Below, in pieces: positions 17,124-27,045 of a stretch of 64,000 nucleotides of DNA. The DNA is from Mesorhizobium sp. YM1C-6-2 (GTDB lineage: Bacteria; Pseudomonadota; Alphaproteobacteria; Rhizobiales; Rhizobiaceae): contig NZ_RCIZ01000001.1 in the NCBI RefSeq assembly GCF_003666685.1, positions 62,001-126,000 of the forward strand. Direction: 5' to 3'. The notes under the pieces were generated by a model. That model saw only the letters and a program-made list of their open reading frames with translations, searched no databases and had not been told where the DNA came from. The translations under genes were made by a program, and so were the position numbers. Positions within the stretch are counted from its first letter, which is position 1; every line of letters begins with the position of its first letter.

Positions 17124-18146
17124 CTAAGATTTGGCGCCGGCAATAGAGCCGCGCACCACCAGATCGACCGGCCAGACCTCGCCGCGCGGGTCGCTCTCCA
17201 GGCCGGAGATCTTCGCTGCCAGCCTTTCGGCGATGCGCTGTCCGGCGGCGCGGATCGACGAGCGCGTCGTCGTCAGCGGCACGGAAAAATTCTCCGGCTT
17301 CAGCCAGGGGAACACGTCGTCATGGGCGATCACCGAGACGTCACCGGGGATCGACAGGCCGAGGTCGCGGATGGCGCGCACGACGCCGAGCGCCATGATC
17401 AGGCTGGAGCAGAGGATGGCCGTCGGCGGCGCGTCGCCCTGGAGCAGGCTTGTTGCCGCGCGAAACCCGTTCTCCTCCGTCATCGCCGCCGAGCGCATCC
17501 GCTCCGGCGCCAGCGCCAGCCCGCTTGCGGCAAGCGCGCGCCGCGCGCCGCGCTCGCGCAGGATCGCGAAGGTCTCGCCGAGATCGCCGTTGATCAGCGC
17601 CACCCTCGTATGGCCGAGCTGCACCAGCAGCCGCGCCGCGTCGTGGAACGCCGCCTCGTTGTCGATGTCGAGAAAGGCATAGTCGAAATCGAGCCCTTCG
17701 CTCCTGCCATGCACGATGAACGGGATGCCGAGCTGGTTGAGCAGGGAGACGCGGCGGTCTGCCGGCCGCGGCGAGGAGACGTAGACGGCGTCGACCTGCT
17801 TGTTGGCGACGACGCGGCGGTAGGTCGTCTCCTCCTCGTCGGCGTCGGCCGGCGACAGCACGAGATCGAGCTCGTGGCCGCGCGCATAGTCGCCGAGCCC
17901 CGACAGGAATTCGACGAAATGCGGGTCGATGTCGACGGCCGCACCCGTCGGCATGACGTAGCCGATCATGCCGGCCTTGCCGGTCGCGAGCCGCCGCGCG
18001 CTGGGGTTGGGCCTGTAGCCGTGCCGCTTGGCCGCGTCGGCGACGCGCCGGCGCGTCTCCTCGCTGACCTCGGGATAGCCGTTCAGCGCGCGGCTCACCG
18101 TGGTCTGCGAGAGGGCCAGCATGTCGGAGAGCTGCTTGAGGTTCAC
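17124..18146 (-). CDS. aglR: LacI-family repressor of the alpha-glucoside operon
   Basis: A 340-residue LacI/GalR regulator. The N-terminal HTH and hinge are clear (NLKQLSDMLALSQTTVSRAL, then NPSARRLATGKAGMIGYVMP), followed by the periplasmic-binding-like sugar-sensing domain ending in VWPVDLVVRGSI. I choose the GTG at 18146, which has GGAG 7 bp upstream; a TTG at 18167 falls inside the operator. It is divergent from aglE and matches the aglR position of the Sinorhizobium meliloti agl locus. Operators at 18166-18175 and 18355-18366 suggest it represses both itself and the transport operon until an alpha-glucoside binds. Confidence 0.9.
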   Translation of the reverse strand: MNLKQLSDMLALSQTTVSRALNGYPEVSEETRRRVADAAKRHGYRPNPSARRLATGKAGMIGYVMPTGAAVDIDPHFVEFLSGLGDYARGHELDLVLSPADADEEETTYRRVVANKQVDAVYVSSPRPADRRVSLLNQLGIPFIVHGRSEGLDFDYAFLDIDNEAAFHDAARLLVQLGHTRVALINGDLGETFAILRERGARRALAASGLALAPERMRSAAMTEENGFRAATSLLQGDAPPTAILCSSLIMALGVVRAIRDLGLSIPGDVSVIAHDDVFPWLKPENFSVPLTTTRSSIRAAGQRIAERLAAKISGLESDPRGEVWPVDLVVRGSIAGAKS

Positions 18147-18165
18147 CGGAGCCTCCAAATTTGTC

Positions 18166-18175
18166 AAAGCGCTTT
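18166..18175. promoter_or_regulatory. LacI-type operator O1
   Basis: The perfect palindrome AAAGCGCTTT is the classic LacI/GalR-family core. It lies about 20 bp before the aglR GTG start, ideal for autorepression. Confidence 0.8.
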
Positions 18176-18315
18176 CAAATTTCCTCGCGCAGCCGCGCCG
18201 AGTGTGAAGAGCGCAACGCCACCATCCTTATCGGGAAATTGAGGCATGAGAAGCAAAAACTTGCCATCAAACGGCTTAAAAACGCGCTGTGGCGCCAACG
18301 TGGGTCACATTCGGC

Positions 18316-18366
18316 TTGACTCCCACGCTGATCGGTGGCGATATCACTGTCAGCCAAAGCGCTTTG
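18316..18366 (+). promoter_or_regulatory. aglE promoter with LacI-type operator O2
   Basis: TTGACT (18316-18321) and GATATC (18340-18345, 18-bp spacer) could form a sigma-70 promoter. The perfect 12-bp palindrome CAAAGCGCTTTG at 18355-18366 lies just downstream, near the expected start point, where a bound repressor would block initiation. The centres of O1 and O2 are 190 bp apart, so looping is possible. The palindrome is certain, the promoter less so. Confidence 0.7.
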
Positions 18367-18485
18367 AAGACCTCTTTTCAAACGATTGCGGTTGGTTTGA
18401 TCCTGAGGCAAGCTTCAAGGCGGGGTCGGCAGGGCGGAATTGGAGGTTCCGTCCCATGTCATCAGATCCACAGGGAGGAATGCCA

Positions 18486-19841
18486 ATGAAGAAGACCCTT
18501 TTGCTGGGCGCGGCACTTGCAGCCCTCGCCTTCGCGGCGCCGGCATCCGCCGAGTTGAAATTCCCGCCGGGCGAAGACGCGCGATTCCACTGGGACAATT
18601 TCGAGGCGCTCAAGCAGGTCGACCTGAAGGGCGAGACGCTGTCCATCTTCGGGCCCTGGCGCGGCGAGGACGAGGCGCTGGTGCGCTCGGTGCTCGACTA
18701 TTTCATCGAGGCGACCGGCGTCACCATCAACTATTCGTCGTCTGAGAACTACGAGCAGCAGATCGTCATCGACACGCAGGCGGGCAGCCCGCCCAATATC
18801 GCCATCCTGCCGCAGCCCGGCCTGATCCAGGACCTCGCCTCCAAGGGCTTGCTGACGCCGCTCGGCGACGATGTCGCCGCCTTCGTGCGCGACAATTACG
18901 GCGCCGGCCAGTCCTGGGTCGATCTCGGCACCTACAAGGACAAGGACGGCACCGAGAAATTCTTCGCCTTCCCCTACAAGGCCGACCTGAAGTCCCTGGT
19001 CTGGTACGTGCCGGAGAATTTCGAGGAGGCCGGCTACGAGGTCCCCGCCACATGGGAGGATTTGCAGGCCCTGTCCGAGCAGATCGTCGAGGACGGCGGC
19101 GTGCCGTGGTGCATCGGGCTGGGCTCCGGCGGCGCTACCGGCTGGCCGGCGACCGACTGGGTCGAGGACATCATGCTGCGCACCGCGCCGCCCGAGACCT
19201 ATGATAAGTGGACGAGCAACGAGATACCGTTCAACGATCCGGCGGTCGTCAACGCGCTGCAGATATTCGCCGACATCGCCACCAACGACAAGATGGTCGA
19301 CGGCGGCAAGGCGGCTGTCGCGGCGACCGACTTCCGCGACAGCCCGAAGGGTCTCTTCGGCCTGCCGCCCAAGTGCTATCTGCATCGCCAGGCTTCGTTC
19401 ATCTCGTCCTTCTTCCCAGAGGGTACGAAGCTCGGCGAGGACGCCGACTTCTTCTACCTGCCGCCGATGGCCGCCAAGCCGGAACTCGGCAAGCCGGTGC
19501 TCGGCGCCGGCACCTTCGCCATGATCACCAAGGACTCCAAGGCGGCGCGCGAGTTCATCAAGTTCCTGGAAATGCCGCTGGCGCATGAGATCTGGATGGC
19601 GCAGTCGGGCCTGCTGACGCCGCTGAAGACGGCCAACCAGGAGGCCTACGCCAACGACCAGCTGAAGAAGCAGGGCGACATCCTCGTCAACGCCTCTACC
19701 TTCCGCTTCGACGGCTCCGACCTGATGCCCGGCAAGATCGGCGCCGGCGCCTTCTGGACCGGCATGATCGACCTCGTCGGCGGCAAGCCGGCGCCGGACG
19801 TGGCTGGTGACATCCAGAAGAGCTGGGACGCGATCAAGTAA
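18486..19841 (+). CDS. aglE: Alpha-glucoside ABC transporter substrate-binding protein
   Basis: A 451-residue periplasmic solute-binding protein for trehalose, sucrose, maltose or similar alpha-glucosides (specificity from the known agl system). The signal peptide KKTLLLGAALAALAFAAPASA is followed by an extracellular binding protein family 1 fold (LSIFGPWRGEDEALVRSVLD, PYKADLKSLVWYVPENFEEA). The start at ATG 18486 is set by GGAGG 7 bp upstream; a second ATG at 18480 is too close to it. First gene of aglEFGAK. A strong hairpin after its stop probably lets it be expressed above the permease genes. Confidence 0.94.
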   Translation: MKKTLLLGAALAALAFAAPASAELKFPPGEDARFHWDNFEALKQVDLKGETLSIFGPWRGEDEALVRSVLDYFIEATGVTINYSSSENYEQQIVIDTQAGSPPNIAILPQPGLIQDLASKGLLTPLGDDVAAFVRDNYGAGQSWVDLGTYKDKDGTEKFFAFPYKADLKSLVWYVPENFEEAGYEVPATWEDLQALSEQIVEDGGVPWCIGLGSGGATGWPATDWVEDIMLRTAPPETYDKWTSNEIPFNDPAVVNALQIFADIATNDKMVDGGKAAVAATDFRDSPKGLFGLPPKCYLHRQASFISSFFPEGTKLGEDADFFYLPPMAAKPELGKPVLGAGTFAMITKDSKAAREFIKFLEMPLAHEIWMAQSGLLTPLKTANQEAYANDQLKKQGDILVNASTFRFDGSDLMPGKIGAGAFWTGMIDLVGGKPAPDVAGDIQKSWDAIK

Positions 19842-19849
19842 GTTGCGAC

Positions 19850-19874
19850 GGAGACAGGCCGCCGGCCTGTCTCC
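19850..19874 (+). terminator. Intercistronic hairpin after aglE
   Basis: GGAGACAGGC and GCCTGTCTCC form a perfect 10-bp stem with a 5-nt loop, 8 bp after the aglE stop. There is no U-tract. Such structures after binding-protein genes usually protect the upstream message and reduce downstream expression. It lies in the 147-bp gap before aglF, which shows nothing else. Confidence 0.65.
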
Positions 19875-19988
19875 AGCAATCGGCGGTCGGCAATCGCCTG
19901 GACAGGCGCTGCCGGCGCCCGAACTGCTATCGGTCAAATCGCGTATCGGACTGCCCATTGCCGACTGCCTTAAGCACCGGAGGGACCC

Positions 19989-20999
19989 GTGGCTGCTCAG
20001 ATCCTTTCTGCCATCATCACGATCATCGTCGGCGTCGGCGGCGCGATCGCCTATTTCTGGGGCGCCAACAGGCTGCTCGACCTGATCTTCCCGTCGCGCG
20101 GCGTGGCCGGCATGGCCGCCGTCGACAATCTCCGGCGGCAGGGCTTCATCCGCCCGTGGCTCTTCATCGGCCCGGCGCTGATCATCCTCGTCGTCTACCT
20201 GATCTATCCCGTCATCCAGACGCTCTACCTCTCCTTCCACGATCGCAGCGGCGAGAACTTCGTCGGCGTCGCCAACTATGCCTGGGCGTTTGGCGACCGC
20301 GAGTTCCAGAACTCGATCCTCAACAACCTGCTGTGGCTGGCCGTCGTGCCCGCCGCCTGCACCTTCCTCGGCCTGGTGATCGCGGTGCTGACCGACAGGA
20401 TCTGGTGGGGCACGATCGCCAAGAGCCTGATCTTCCTGCCGCTCGCCATCTCCTTCGTCGGCGCCAGCGTCATCTGGAAGTTCATCTACGAATACCGCGG
20501 CGACGGGCAGGTGCAGATCGGCCTCTTGAACGCCATCGTGCAGTTCTTCGGCGGCAATCCTCAGGTGTGGATCTCGCTGCCCTTCTGGAACAGCTTCTTC
20601 CTGATGGTCATCCTGATCTGGATCCAGACCGGCTTCGCCATGGTCATCCTGTCGGCGGCGCTGCGCGGCATTCCCGAGGAGACGATCGAGGCCGCCGTCA
20701 TCGATGGCGCCAACCCGTTCCAGATTTTCTGGAAGATCATGATCCCGCAGATCTGGGGCACCATCGCCGTCGTCTGGACGACGATCACCATCCTGGTGCT
20801 CAAGGTCTTCGACATCGTGCTGACAATGACCAACGGCCAGTGGAACAGCCAGGTTCTGGCCAACCTGATGTTCGACTGGATGTTCCGCGGCGGCGGCGAT
20901 TTCGGCCGAGGCGCCACCATCGCCATCATCATCATGCTCGCCGTGCTGCCCATCATGATCTGGAACATCCGCCAGGCCAACAAAGAGGGAGGGCTCTGA
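19989..20999 (+). CDS. aglF: Alpha-glucoside ABC transporter permease
   Basis: A 336-residue inner-membrane permease of the MalF/UgpA type. Several hydrophobic segments are visible, beginning with ILSAIITIIVGVGGAIAYFW. The coupling loop motif is present (EAAVIDGANPFQIFWKIMIP), which contacts the ATPase. The start is GTG with GGAGG 5 bp upstream. It ends one base before aglG and would form a heterodimeric channel with AglG. The extra N-terminal helix before the core segments is normal for AglF. Confidence 0.94.
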   Translation: MAAQILSAIITIIVGVGGAIAYFWGANRLLDLIFPSRGVAGMAAVDNLRRQGFIRPWLFIGPALIILVVYLIYPVIQTLYLSFHDRSGENFVGVANYAWAFGDREFQNSILNNLLWLAVVPAACTFLGLVIAVLTDRIWWGTIAKSLIFLPLAISFVGASVIWKFIYEYRGDGQVQIGLLNAIVQFFGGNPQVWISLPFWNSFFLMVILIWIQTGFAMVILSAALRGIPEETIEAAVIDGANPFQIFWKIMIPQIWGTIAVVWTTITILVLKVFDIVLTMTNGQWNSQVLANLMFDWMFRGGGDFGRGATIAIIIMLAVLPIMIWNIRQANKEGGL

Positions 21000-21000
21000 G

Positions 21001-22167
21001 ATGGCGCAGGCAAGCGGCAAGTCGGCCGGAAAATCCTTCTTCGGCAAATTCGGCGTCCATCTCGCGGTATTGGTCTTCGTCGTCATCTGGACGGTGCCGA
21101 CGCTCGGCATCCTCGTGTCGTCGCTGCGCGACAAGGACCAGATCATCGCGTCCGGCTGGTGGAACTCCTTCGCCAGCTCGACGCAGACCGAGGCCGGCCG
21201 CCTGCCGCCGCCGGAGAACCAGGTCGAGAAGGACGGCAGGTTCGTCATCGAGGGCAACATCTTCGGCGACGACCCGCCGCGCACGATCAGCGCCTTCGGC
21301 ACCCGCGCCGCCGCGCCGACCCAGTATGCGGCGGGCGAGACGGCCGATCTCGGCGACGGCGTCACGCTGCAGCTCAACGAGGACGGCACGTTCGTGCTTT
21401 CGTCGCCCGTCGCCCTCGAAGGCAGCCGCGGCCAGCGCGTCTATTTCGCCTCCTCGGCGCCGCCACGCTTCACGACGGAGAACTACGAGACCGTGCTGTT
21501 CTCGGAAGGCATCGGCCGCTCCTTCATCAACTCGCTGACGGTGACGGTGCCGGCCACCGTCATCCCGATCATGATCGCAGCCTTCGCCGCCTACGCACTT
21601 GCCTGGATGCGCTTTCCCGGCCGTGCGCTGATCATCGCCACCATCATCGGTCTGCTGGTCGTGCCGCTGCAGATGGCGCTGATCCCGCTCTTGCAACTCT
21701 ACAACGGCGTCGGGCTGTTCTTCGGCGTGCCGTCCAAGACCTATCTCGGCATCTGGCTGGCGCACACCGGCTTCGGCCTGCCCTTCGCCATCTATTTGCT
21801 CAGGAGCTACATGGCCGGGCTGCCGCGCGAGCTGATGGAGTCGGCGCGCATCGACGGCGCCAGCGACTTCGAGATATTCCTCAAGATCGTGCTGCCGCTC
21901 TCCTTCCCGGTACTCGCCTCCTTCGCCATCTTCCAGTTCCTCTGGGTATGGAACGATCTTCTGGTGGCGATGGTTTTCCTGGGGTCGGGAGCCAACCAGC
22001 TCGTGCTCACCGGCAAGCTCAACGCGCTGCTGGGTTCGCGCGGCGGCGACTGGGAGATCCTCACGACCTCGGCTTTCGTCACCATCATCGTGCCGCTGCT
22101 CGTGTTCTTCTCCCTGCAGCGCTATTTCGTGCGCGGCCTGCTCGCAGGCTCGGTGAAAGGAGGCTGA
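21001..22167 (+). CDS. aglG: Alpha-glucoside ABC transporter permease
   Basis: A 388-residue MalG-type permease. After the first membrane helix (VHLAVLVFVVIWTVPTLGIL) comes an unusually long extracytoplasmic segment of about 130 residues containing repeated acidic and Pro-rich stretches, then five more helices. The coupling motif is ESARIDGASDFEIFLKIVLP. Such a long loop recalls the periplasmic loop of MalF and is, as far as I recall, usual in AglG. It starts one base after the aglF stop and ends two bases before aglA. Confidence 0.94.
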   Translation: MAQASGKSAGKSFFGKFGVHLAVLVFVVIWTVPTLGILVSSLRDKDQIIASGWWNSFASSTQTEAGRLPPPENQVEKDGRFVIEGNIFGDDPPRTISAFGTRAAAPTQYAAGETADLGDGVTLQLNEDGTFVLSSPVALEGSRGQRVYFASSAPPRFTTENYETVLFSEGIGRSFINSLTVTVPATVIPIMIAAFAAYALAWMRFPGRALIIATIIGLLVVPLQMALIPLLQLYNGVGLFFGVPSKTYLGIWLAHTGFGLPFAIYLLRSYMAGLPRELMESARIDGASDFEIFLKIVLPLSFPVLASFAIFQFLWVWNDLLVAMVFLGSGANQLVLTGKLNALLGSRGGDWEILTTSAFVTIIVPLLVFFSLQRYFVRGLLAGSVKGG

Positions 22168-22169
22168 CA

Positions 22170-23837
22170 ATGCAGGCGTCGCAGCGCCGCCAGGTGCAAC
22201 CCGAACCCGCTCCCGATCGCGACTGGTGGCGCGGCGCGGTGATCTATCAGATTTATCCGCGCAGCTATCAGGATTCGAACGGCGACGGCGTCGGCGATCT
22301 CAAGGGCATCATCGCCAGGCTTCCCTACATCGCCTCGCTTGGCGTCGACGCGATCTGGATATCGCCTTTCTTCAAGTCGCCGATGAAGGATTTCGGCTAC
22401 GACGTCTCCGACTATTGCGACGTCGATCCGATGTTCGGCACGCTCGCCGATTTCGACGCGCTGGTCGCCGAGGCGCACCGCCTCGGCCTGCGCGTGATGA
22501 TCGACGAGGTGATCTCGCACACGGCCGACATCCACCCCTGGTTCCAGGAGAGCCGGTCGAGCCGCAATAACCCCAAGGCCGACTGGTATGTCTGGGCGGA
22601 CGCCCGGCCGGACGGCACGCCGCCCAACAACTGGCTGTCGATCTTCGGCGGCTCGGCCTGGCAGTGGGACACGCGCCGCCAGCAATATTACCTGCACAAT
22701 TTCCTGGCCGAGCAGCCCGACCTGAACTTCCATAACAGCGAAGTGCAGGACGCGTTGCTCGACGTGACGCGCTTCTGGCTGGAGCGCGGCGTTGACGGCT
22801 TCCGGCTCGACACGATCAACTTCTATTTCCACTCCGAAGGGCTGGAGGACAATCCGCCTTTGCCGCCCGAGGAGCGCAACGACCAGACCGCGCCGGCGGT
22901 GAACCCCTACAACTACCAGGACCACATCTACGACAAGAGCCGGCCGGAAAATCTCGGCTTCCTCGAACGCTTCCGCACGCTGCTCGACGAATATCCGGTA
23001 GCCGCCGCCGTCGGCGAAGTTGGCGACTCGCAGCGCGGGCTGGAGGTCGTCGCCGCCTATACCGCTGGCGATCACAGAGTCCAGATGTGCTACGCCTTCG
23101 ATTTCCTGGCGCCGGAAAAGATCAGCGCCGGCAAGGTACGCTCTGTGCTCGAAGCGTTCGGCCGCGTTGCCAGCGACGGCTGGTCCTGCTGGGCCTTCTC
23201 CAACCACGACGTCATGCGGCATGCCTCGCGCTGGGCGGCGAGCGAGCCCGACCGGCTCGCCTATCTGAAAGTCGTCTCCGCGCTGCTGATGTCTCTGCGC
23301 GGCTCGGTCTGCCTCTACCAGGGCGAGGAGCTCGGCCTGCCCGAAGCGGAGCTTGCCTTCGAGGATCTGCAGGACCCCTACGGCATCCGCTTCTGGCCGG
23401 AGTTCAAGGGCCGCGACGGCTGCCGCACGCCGATGGCATGGGATGATGCCAGGCCGAACGCCGGCTTCTCGACGGCCAAGCCGTGGCTGCCGGTGGCGAG
23501 GGAGCATCTCCCGCTGGCGGTCAGCCGGCAGCAGGGCGATCCGAATTCGCTGCTCGAGCATTACCGCCGCTTCCTCGCCTTCCGCGCCGGCCACCCGGCG
23601 CTGGTCAAGGGCGACATCGAGTTCCTCGCCGTCGAGGGAGACGCCATCGCCTTCGCCCGCAGCGAGGGCAACGAGCGCATCGTCTGCGCCTTCAATCTCG
23701 GAGCCAAGCCGGCGACGCTGGCGCTCGGGGACGGCAAAAAAGGACAGGAGACAGGCGGCCACGGACTTCACGGGACGCTTGAAGACGGGAAAATAACATT
23801 CCACGGCTACGGAGCATGGTTCGGCCGGCTGGACTAG
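22170..23837 (+). CDS. aglA: Alpha-glucosidase (GH13)
   Basis: A 555-residue cytoplasmic enzyme that hydrolyses the imported alpha-glucosides. GH13 conserved regions are all visible: QIYPRSYQDSNGDGVGDLKG, VISHT, the nucleophile in GVDGFRLDTINF, the acid/base in AAVGEVGD, and FSNHDVMR. There is no signal peptide, consistent with an intracellular location. Start ATG at 22170 lies two bases after aglG with AGGAGG upstream. The C-terminal beta domain ends in HGYGAWFGRLD. Placement between permease and ATPase genes is the S. meliloti agl order. Confidence 0.95.
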   Translation: MQASQRRQVQPEPAPDRDWWRGAVIYQIYPRSYQDSNGDGVGDLKGIIARLPYIASLGVDAIWISPFFKSPMKDFGYDVSDYCDVDPMFGTLADFDALVAEAHRLGLRVMIDEVISHTADIHPWFQESRSSRNNPKADWYVWADARPDGTPPNNWLSIFGGSAWQWDTRRQQYYLHNFLAEQPDLNFHNSEVQDALLDVTRFWLERGVDGFRLDTINFYFHSEGLEDNPPLPPEERNDQTAPAVNPYNYQDHIYDKSRPENLGFLERFRTLLDEYPVAAAVGEVGDSQRGLEVVAAYTAGDHRVQMCYAFDFLAPEKISAGKVRSVLEAFGRVASDGWSCWAFSNHDVMRHASRWAASEPDRLAYLKVVSALLMSLRGSVCLYQGEELGLPEAELAFEDLQDPYGIRFWPEFKGRDGCRTPMAWDDARPNAGFSTAKPWLPVAREHLPLAVSRQQGDPNSLLEHYRRFLAFRAGHPALVKGDIEFLAVEGDAIAFARSEGNERIVCAFNLGAKPATLALGDGKKGQETGGHGLHGTLEDGKITFHGYGAWFGRLD

Positions 23838-23875
23838 CCGACGCGACCCTAACGGCGACTGAAACGGAGCGGACC

Positions 23876-24988
<1,113 letters not shown>

Positions 24989-25012
24989 CGCATCCTCCCG
25001 TCTGGCGCGTTG

Positions 25013-25042
25013 CGGGCGGGCTTCCGGAAGGGAGCCCGCCCG
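25013..25042. terminator. GC-rich hairpin between convergent aglK and cyclase genes
   Basis: CGGGCGGGCT and AGCCCGCCCG form a perfect 10-bp stem with a 10-nt loop, in the 90-bp gap between two convergent genes. The T-tract is weak, so termination could be factor-assisted. It could serve both directions. Confidence 0.65.
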
Positions 25043-25078
25043 TTGCCATCAGGAGCCTTGTCGTCAGCGTGACGCGCT

Positions 25079-26992
25079 TCAGGCGGCGCCCTGCTGGGGC
25101 TCGGCGATCGTCTGGACGCCAGCGTCGAGCACTTCGCCGATCAGGAACACCTCGATCGGCTCGCCCCTGCCTCGCAGCCGGTGCTGGCCGGCGGGTTTGA
25201 TTTCGAAGCGCTTGTCGAGGCGCGACGCCGTCTCGGCCGAAACGGCGATCGTCGTCGCAGCCTCGGGTTCGAGTTCCTTGCCCAACCCCTGCAGCCTCTG
25301 GCTGACATTCACCGTATCGCCGATGATCGTGTAGTTCACGCGGTCGGACGCGCCGATATTGCCGACGATGACCGGACCCGTATGGATGCCGATGCGCACC
25401 CGCAGCTCGGGCAGGCCTTCCCGCCTCGCCGCCAGATTGTCGGCCGCCAGATCCTCGCGGATCGCCGCGGCTGCGCGCACCGCCGCTGCGGCGTGGCCCT
25501 TCAGCCGGTCGGGTGCGCCGAAGAAGGCCATCATGCCGTCGCCGAGGAACTTGTCGACCGTGCCGCCATAGGCGTCGACGGCGGCGCACAATATCGCGAA
25601 GTGACGGTTCAGCAGCCTCGATACCGCCGCCGCGTCCATCTGCTCCGACAGCGCCGTGAAGTCGGCGATGTCGGTGAACATGACCGTGACGATCGTCTCA
25701 CGCGGTTCGGCGATGCCGATCTCGCCGGTGCGCACCAGCTTGGCGACCAGCGAGCGCGGGATATAGGTGGAGAAGGCGCGCAGCCCGATCAGCATGGCGT
25801 TGAAGGCGGAGGCCTGGTCGTCCAGTTCCTTGATGCGGCTGCGCGGCAGCGGCGCCACGCCGTCGAGGTCGAAATCGGCGACGCGCGTCGCCTGCCCGGC
25901 GATCGTCTGGATGGGCCGCGAAAGCCGCCGGCCGAGCAGGATCGCGACGACGATCGCCGCGGCCATGGCGGCAAGCCCGAGCAGGGCGGACCCGACCACG
26001 CGCTCGATCTCGCCGCCGATCTGGCTGCCCCTGAAATATGCCCCGATCGTCCAGGGCTGATCGTCATAGCCCGTGATCTTGCGGGTGATGGCGACATAGG
26101 TCTTGTCGTTCCACCAGCTGTTGTTTTCGCCGTCCATGCTTATTTCAGCGAGTTCGACGTTGCGGGTGCGCGTGGCGCCGAACTGGTCCTCCACCTTGCG
26201 GGTGGAATAGGCGGCCAGCACCGGGTCGCCGAAGGCGCTGAGCGGCATCAGCGGCGCCAGGCCGTTCTTGCGCGCATCGGGTTCGGCCAGCCGCTCGTCG
26301 GCGATGACGCGGTCCTCGCCGTCCAGGATGAAGGCATGCGTGCCGAAGCGCGCGGAGAGTTCCTGCGTGATCTCGGACAGCCTCTGCAGCTCGACCGCCG
26401 CGATCACCCAGCCCTGCGGCGCAGCGCCTCGCGAGAGCGGCGCCGACACATTGGCGTAGAGGCCATGCTCGTTGGCCACGAAAGAGCCCCACATCAGCCC
26501 GTTTGACTGGCGGCGTTCCTCCAGCGCCGCCAGCACCTGCGGCGACTTCTCGGCCGAGCGCGGCAGTATTCCGACCTTTCCGTCTGCGTTGCGCGAGACG
26601 CCCCTGCAGACCATGTCCGGCGTGCAGATCAGCATGGCGGTCGTCTGCCGGGCGGTCGACAGCGCGCCGGCCAGGACCGCCGACATGGCCTCGTCGTCGT
26701 CGATCAGGAACTCGCCCTGCGCGTAGAGCCTGGAGACGCCGGTCACGGCGCTTTCCGCCTGCTGCATCTCGGTGCGCAGCGAATCCTCCATCGCATCGAC
26801 GAGCAGGGTCGATTGCGCGCCGAGCAGGTCGAGCGTGTTGCGGATGTTGGCGCCGACGGTCAGCGCCAGCACCCCGCCGATCGACAGGAAAACCAGCGCG
26901 CCGAAGCTGAGCGCCATGATGGCGGCGACGGGAATGCGCCGCCGATTTTCGGCAGCACGGACGAAGCGCACGGGTTCTGTCGACGAATTCAT
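25079..26992 (-). CDS. Membrane class III adenylate cyclase with extracytoplasmic sensor and HAMP
   Basis: A 637-residue signalling enzyme that makes cAMP. Order: membrane helix (AAIMALSFGALVFLSIGGVLAL), a periplasmic sensor of about 290 residues resembling dCache, a second helix (LLGLAAMAAAIVVAILLG), a HAMP domain (RRLSRPIQTIAGQATRVADF) and a C-terminal cyclase domain. The cyclase keeps both metal Asp (FTDIADF and FLGDGMMAFF), the ATP-selecting Lys (VDKFLGD) and Asp (IIGDTVN), and the transition-state Asn/Arg (NVSQRLQ), so it should be active on ATP. The ATG at 26992 is the natural start. It lies 53 bp after sitD on the same strand and may be read through from that operon. Ligand unknown. 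Confidence 0.92.
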   Translation of the reverse strand: MNSSTEPVRFVRAAENRRRIPVAAIMALSFGALVFLSIGGVLALTVGANIRNTLDLLGAQSTLLVDAMEDSLRTEMQQAESAVTGVSRLYAQGEFLIDDDEAMSAVLAGALSTARQTTAMLICTPDMVCRGVSRNADGKVGILPRSAEKSPQVLAALEERRQSNGLMWGSFVANEHGLYANVSAPLSRGAAPQGWVIAAVELQRLSEITQELSARFGTHAFILDGEDRVIADERLAEPDARKNGLAPLMPLSAFGDPVLAAYSTRKVEDQFGATRTRNVELAEISMDGENNSWWNDKTYVAITRKITGYDDQPWTIGAYFRGSQIGGEIERVVGSALLGLAAMAAAIVVAILLGRRLSRPIQTIAGQATRVADFDLDGVAPLPRSRIKELDDQASAFNAMLIGLRAFSTYIPRSLVAKLVRTGEIGIAEPRETIVTVMFTDIADFTALSEQMDAAAVSRLLNRHFAILCAAVDAYGGTVDKFLGDGMMAFFGAPDRLKGHAAAAVRAAAAIREDLAADNLAARREGLPELRVRIGIHTGPVIVGNIGASDRVNYTIIGDTVNVSQRLQGLGKELEPEAATTIAVSAETASRLDKRFEIKPAGQHRLRGRGEPIEVFLIGEVLDAGVQTIAEPQQGAA

Positions 26993-27045
26993 AGCGTCAA
27001 ATGCCGTGACAGGCGGGTCAAATGCAAGTCCGCAGCAGGCGACGT

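Larger units (their letters stand above)
18147..18485. other. 339-bp aglR-aglE control region
   Basis: The divergent control region holds two LacI-type operators (18166-18175 and 18355-18366), a candidate aglE promoter (TTGACT at 18316-18321 with GATATC at 18340-18345) and the aglE ribosome site GGAGG at 18474-18478. I see no gene in it. Confidence 0.7.

Noticed and set aside
15308-17143. Minus-strand open frame opposite the subtilase
   Set aside because: Antisense to an intact catalytic triad, with Gly/Arg-rich shadow composition.
18462-21389. Long minus-strand open frame opposite aglE, aglF and part of aglG
   Set aside because: Antisense shadow of three clear transporter genes with no domain of its own.
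22122-23804. Minus-strand open frame opposite aglA
   Set aside because: Antisense shadow; aglA has the full GH13 motif set.
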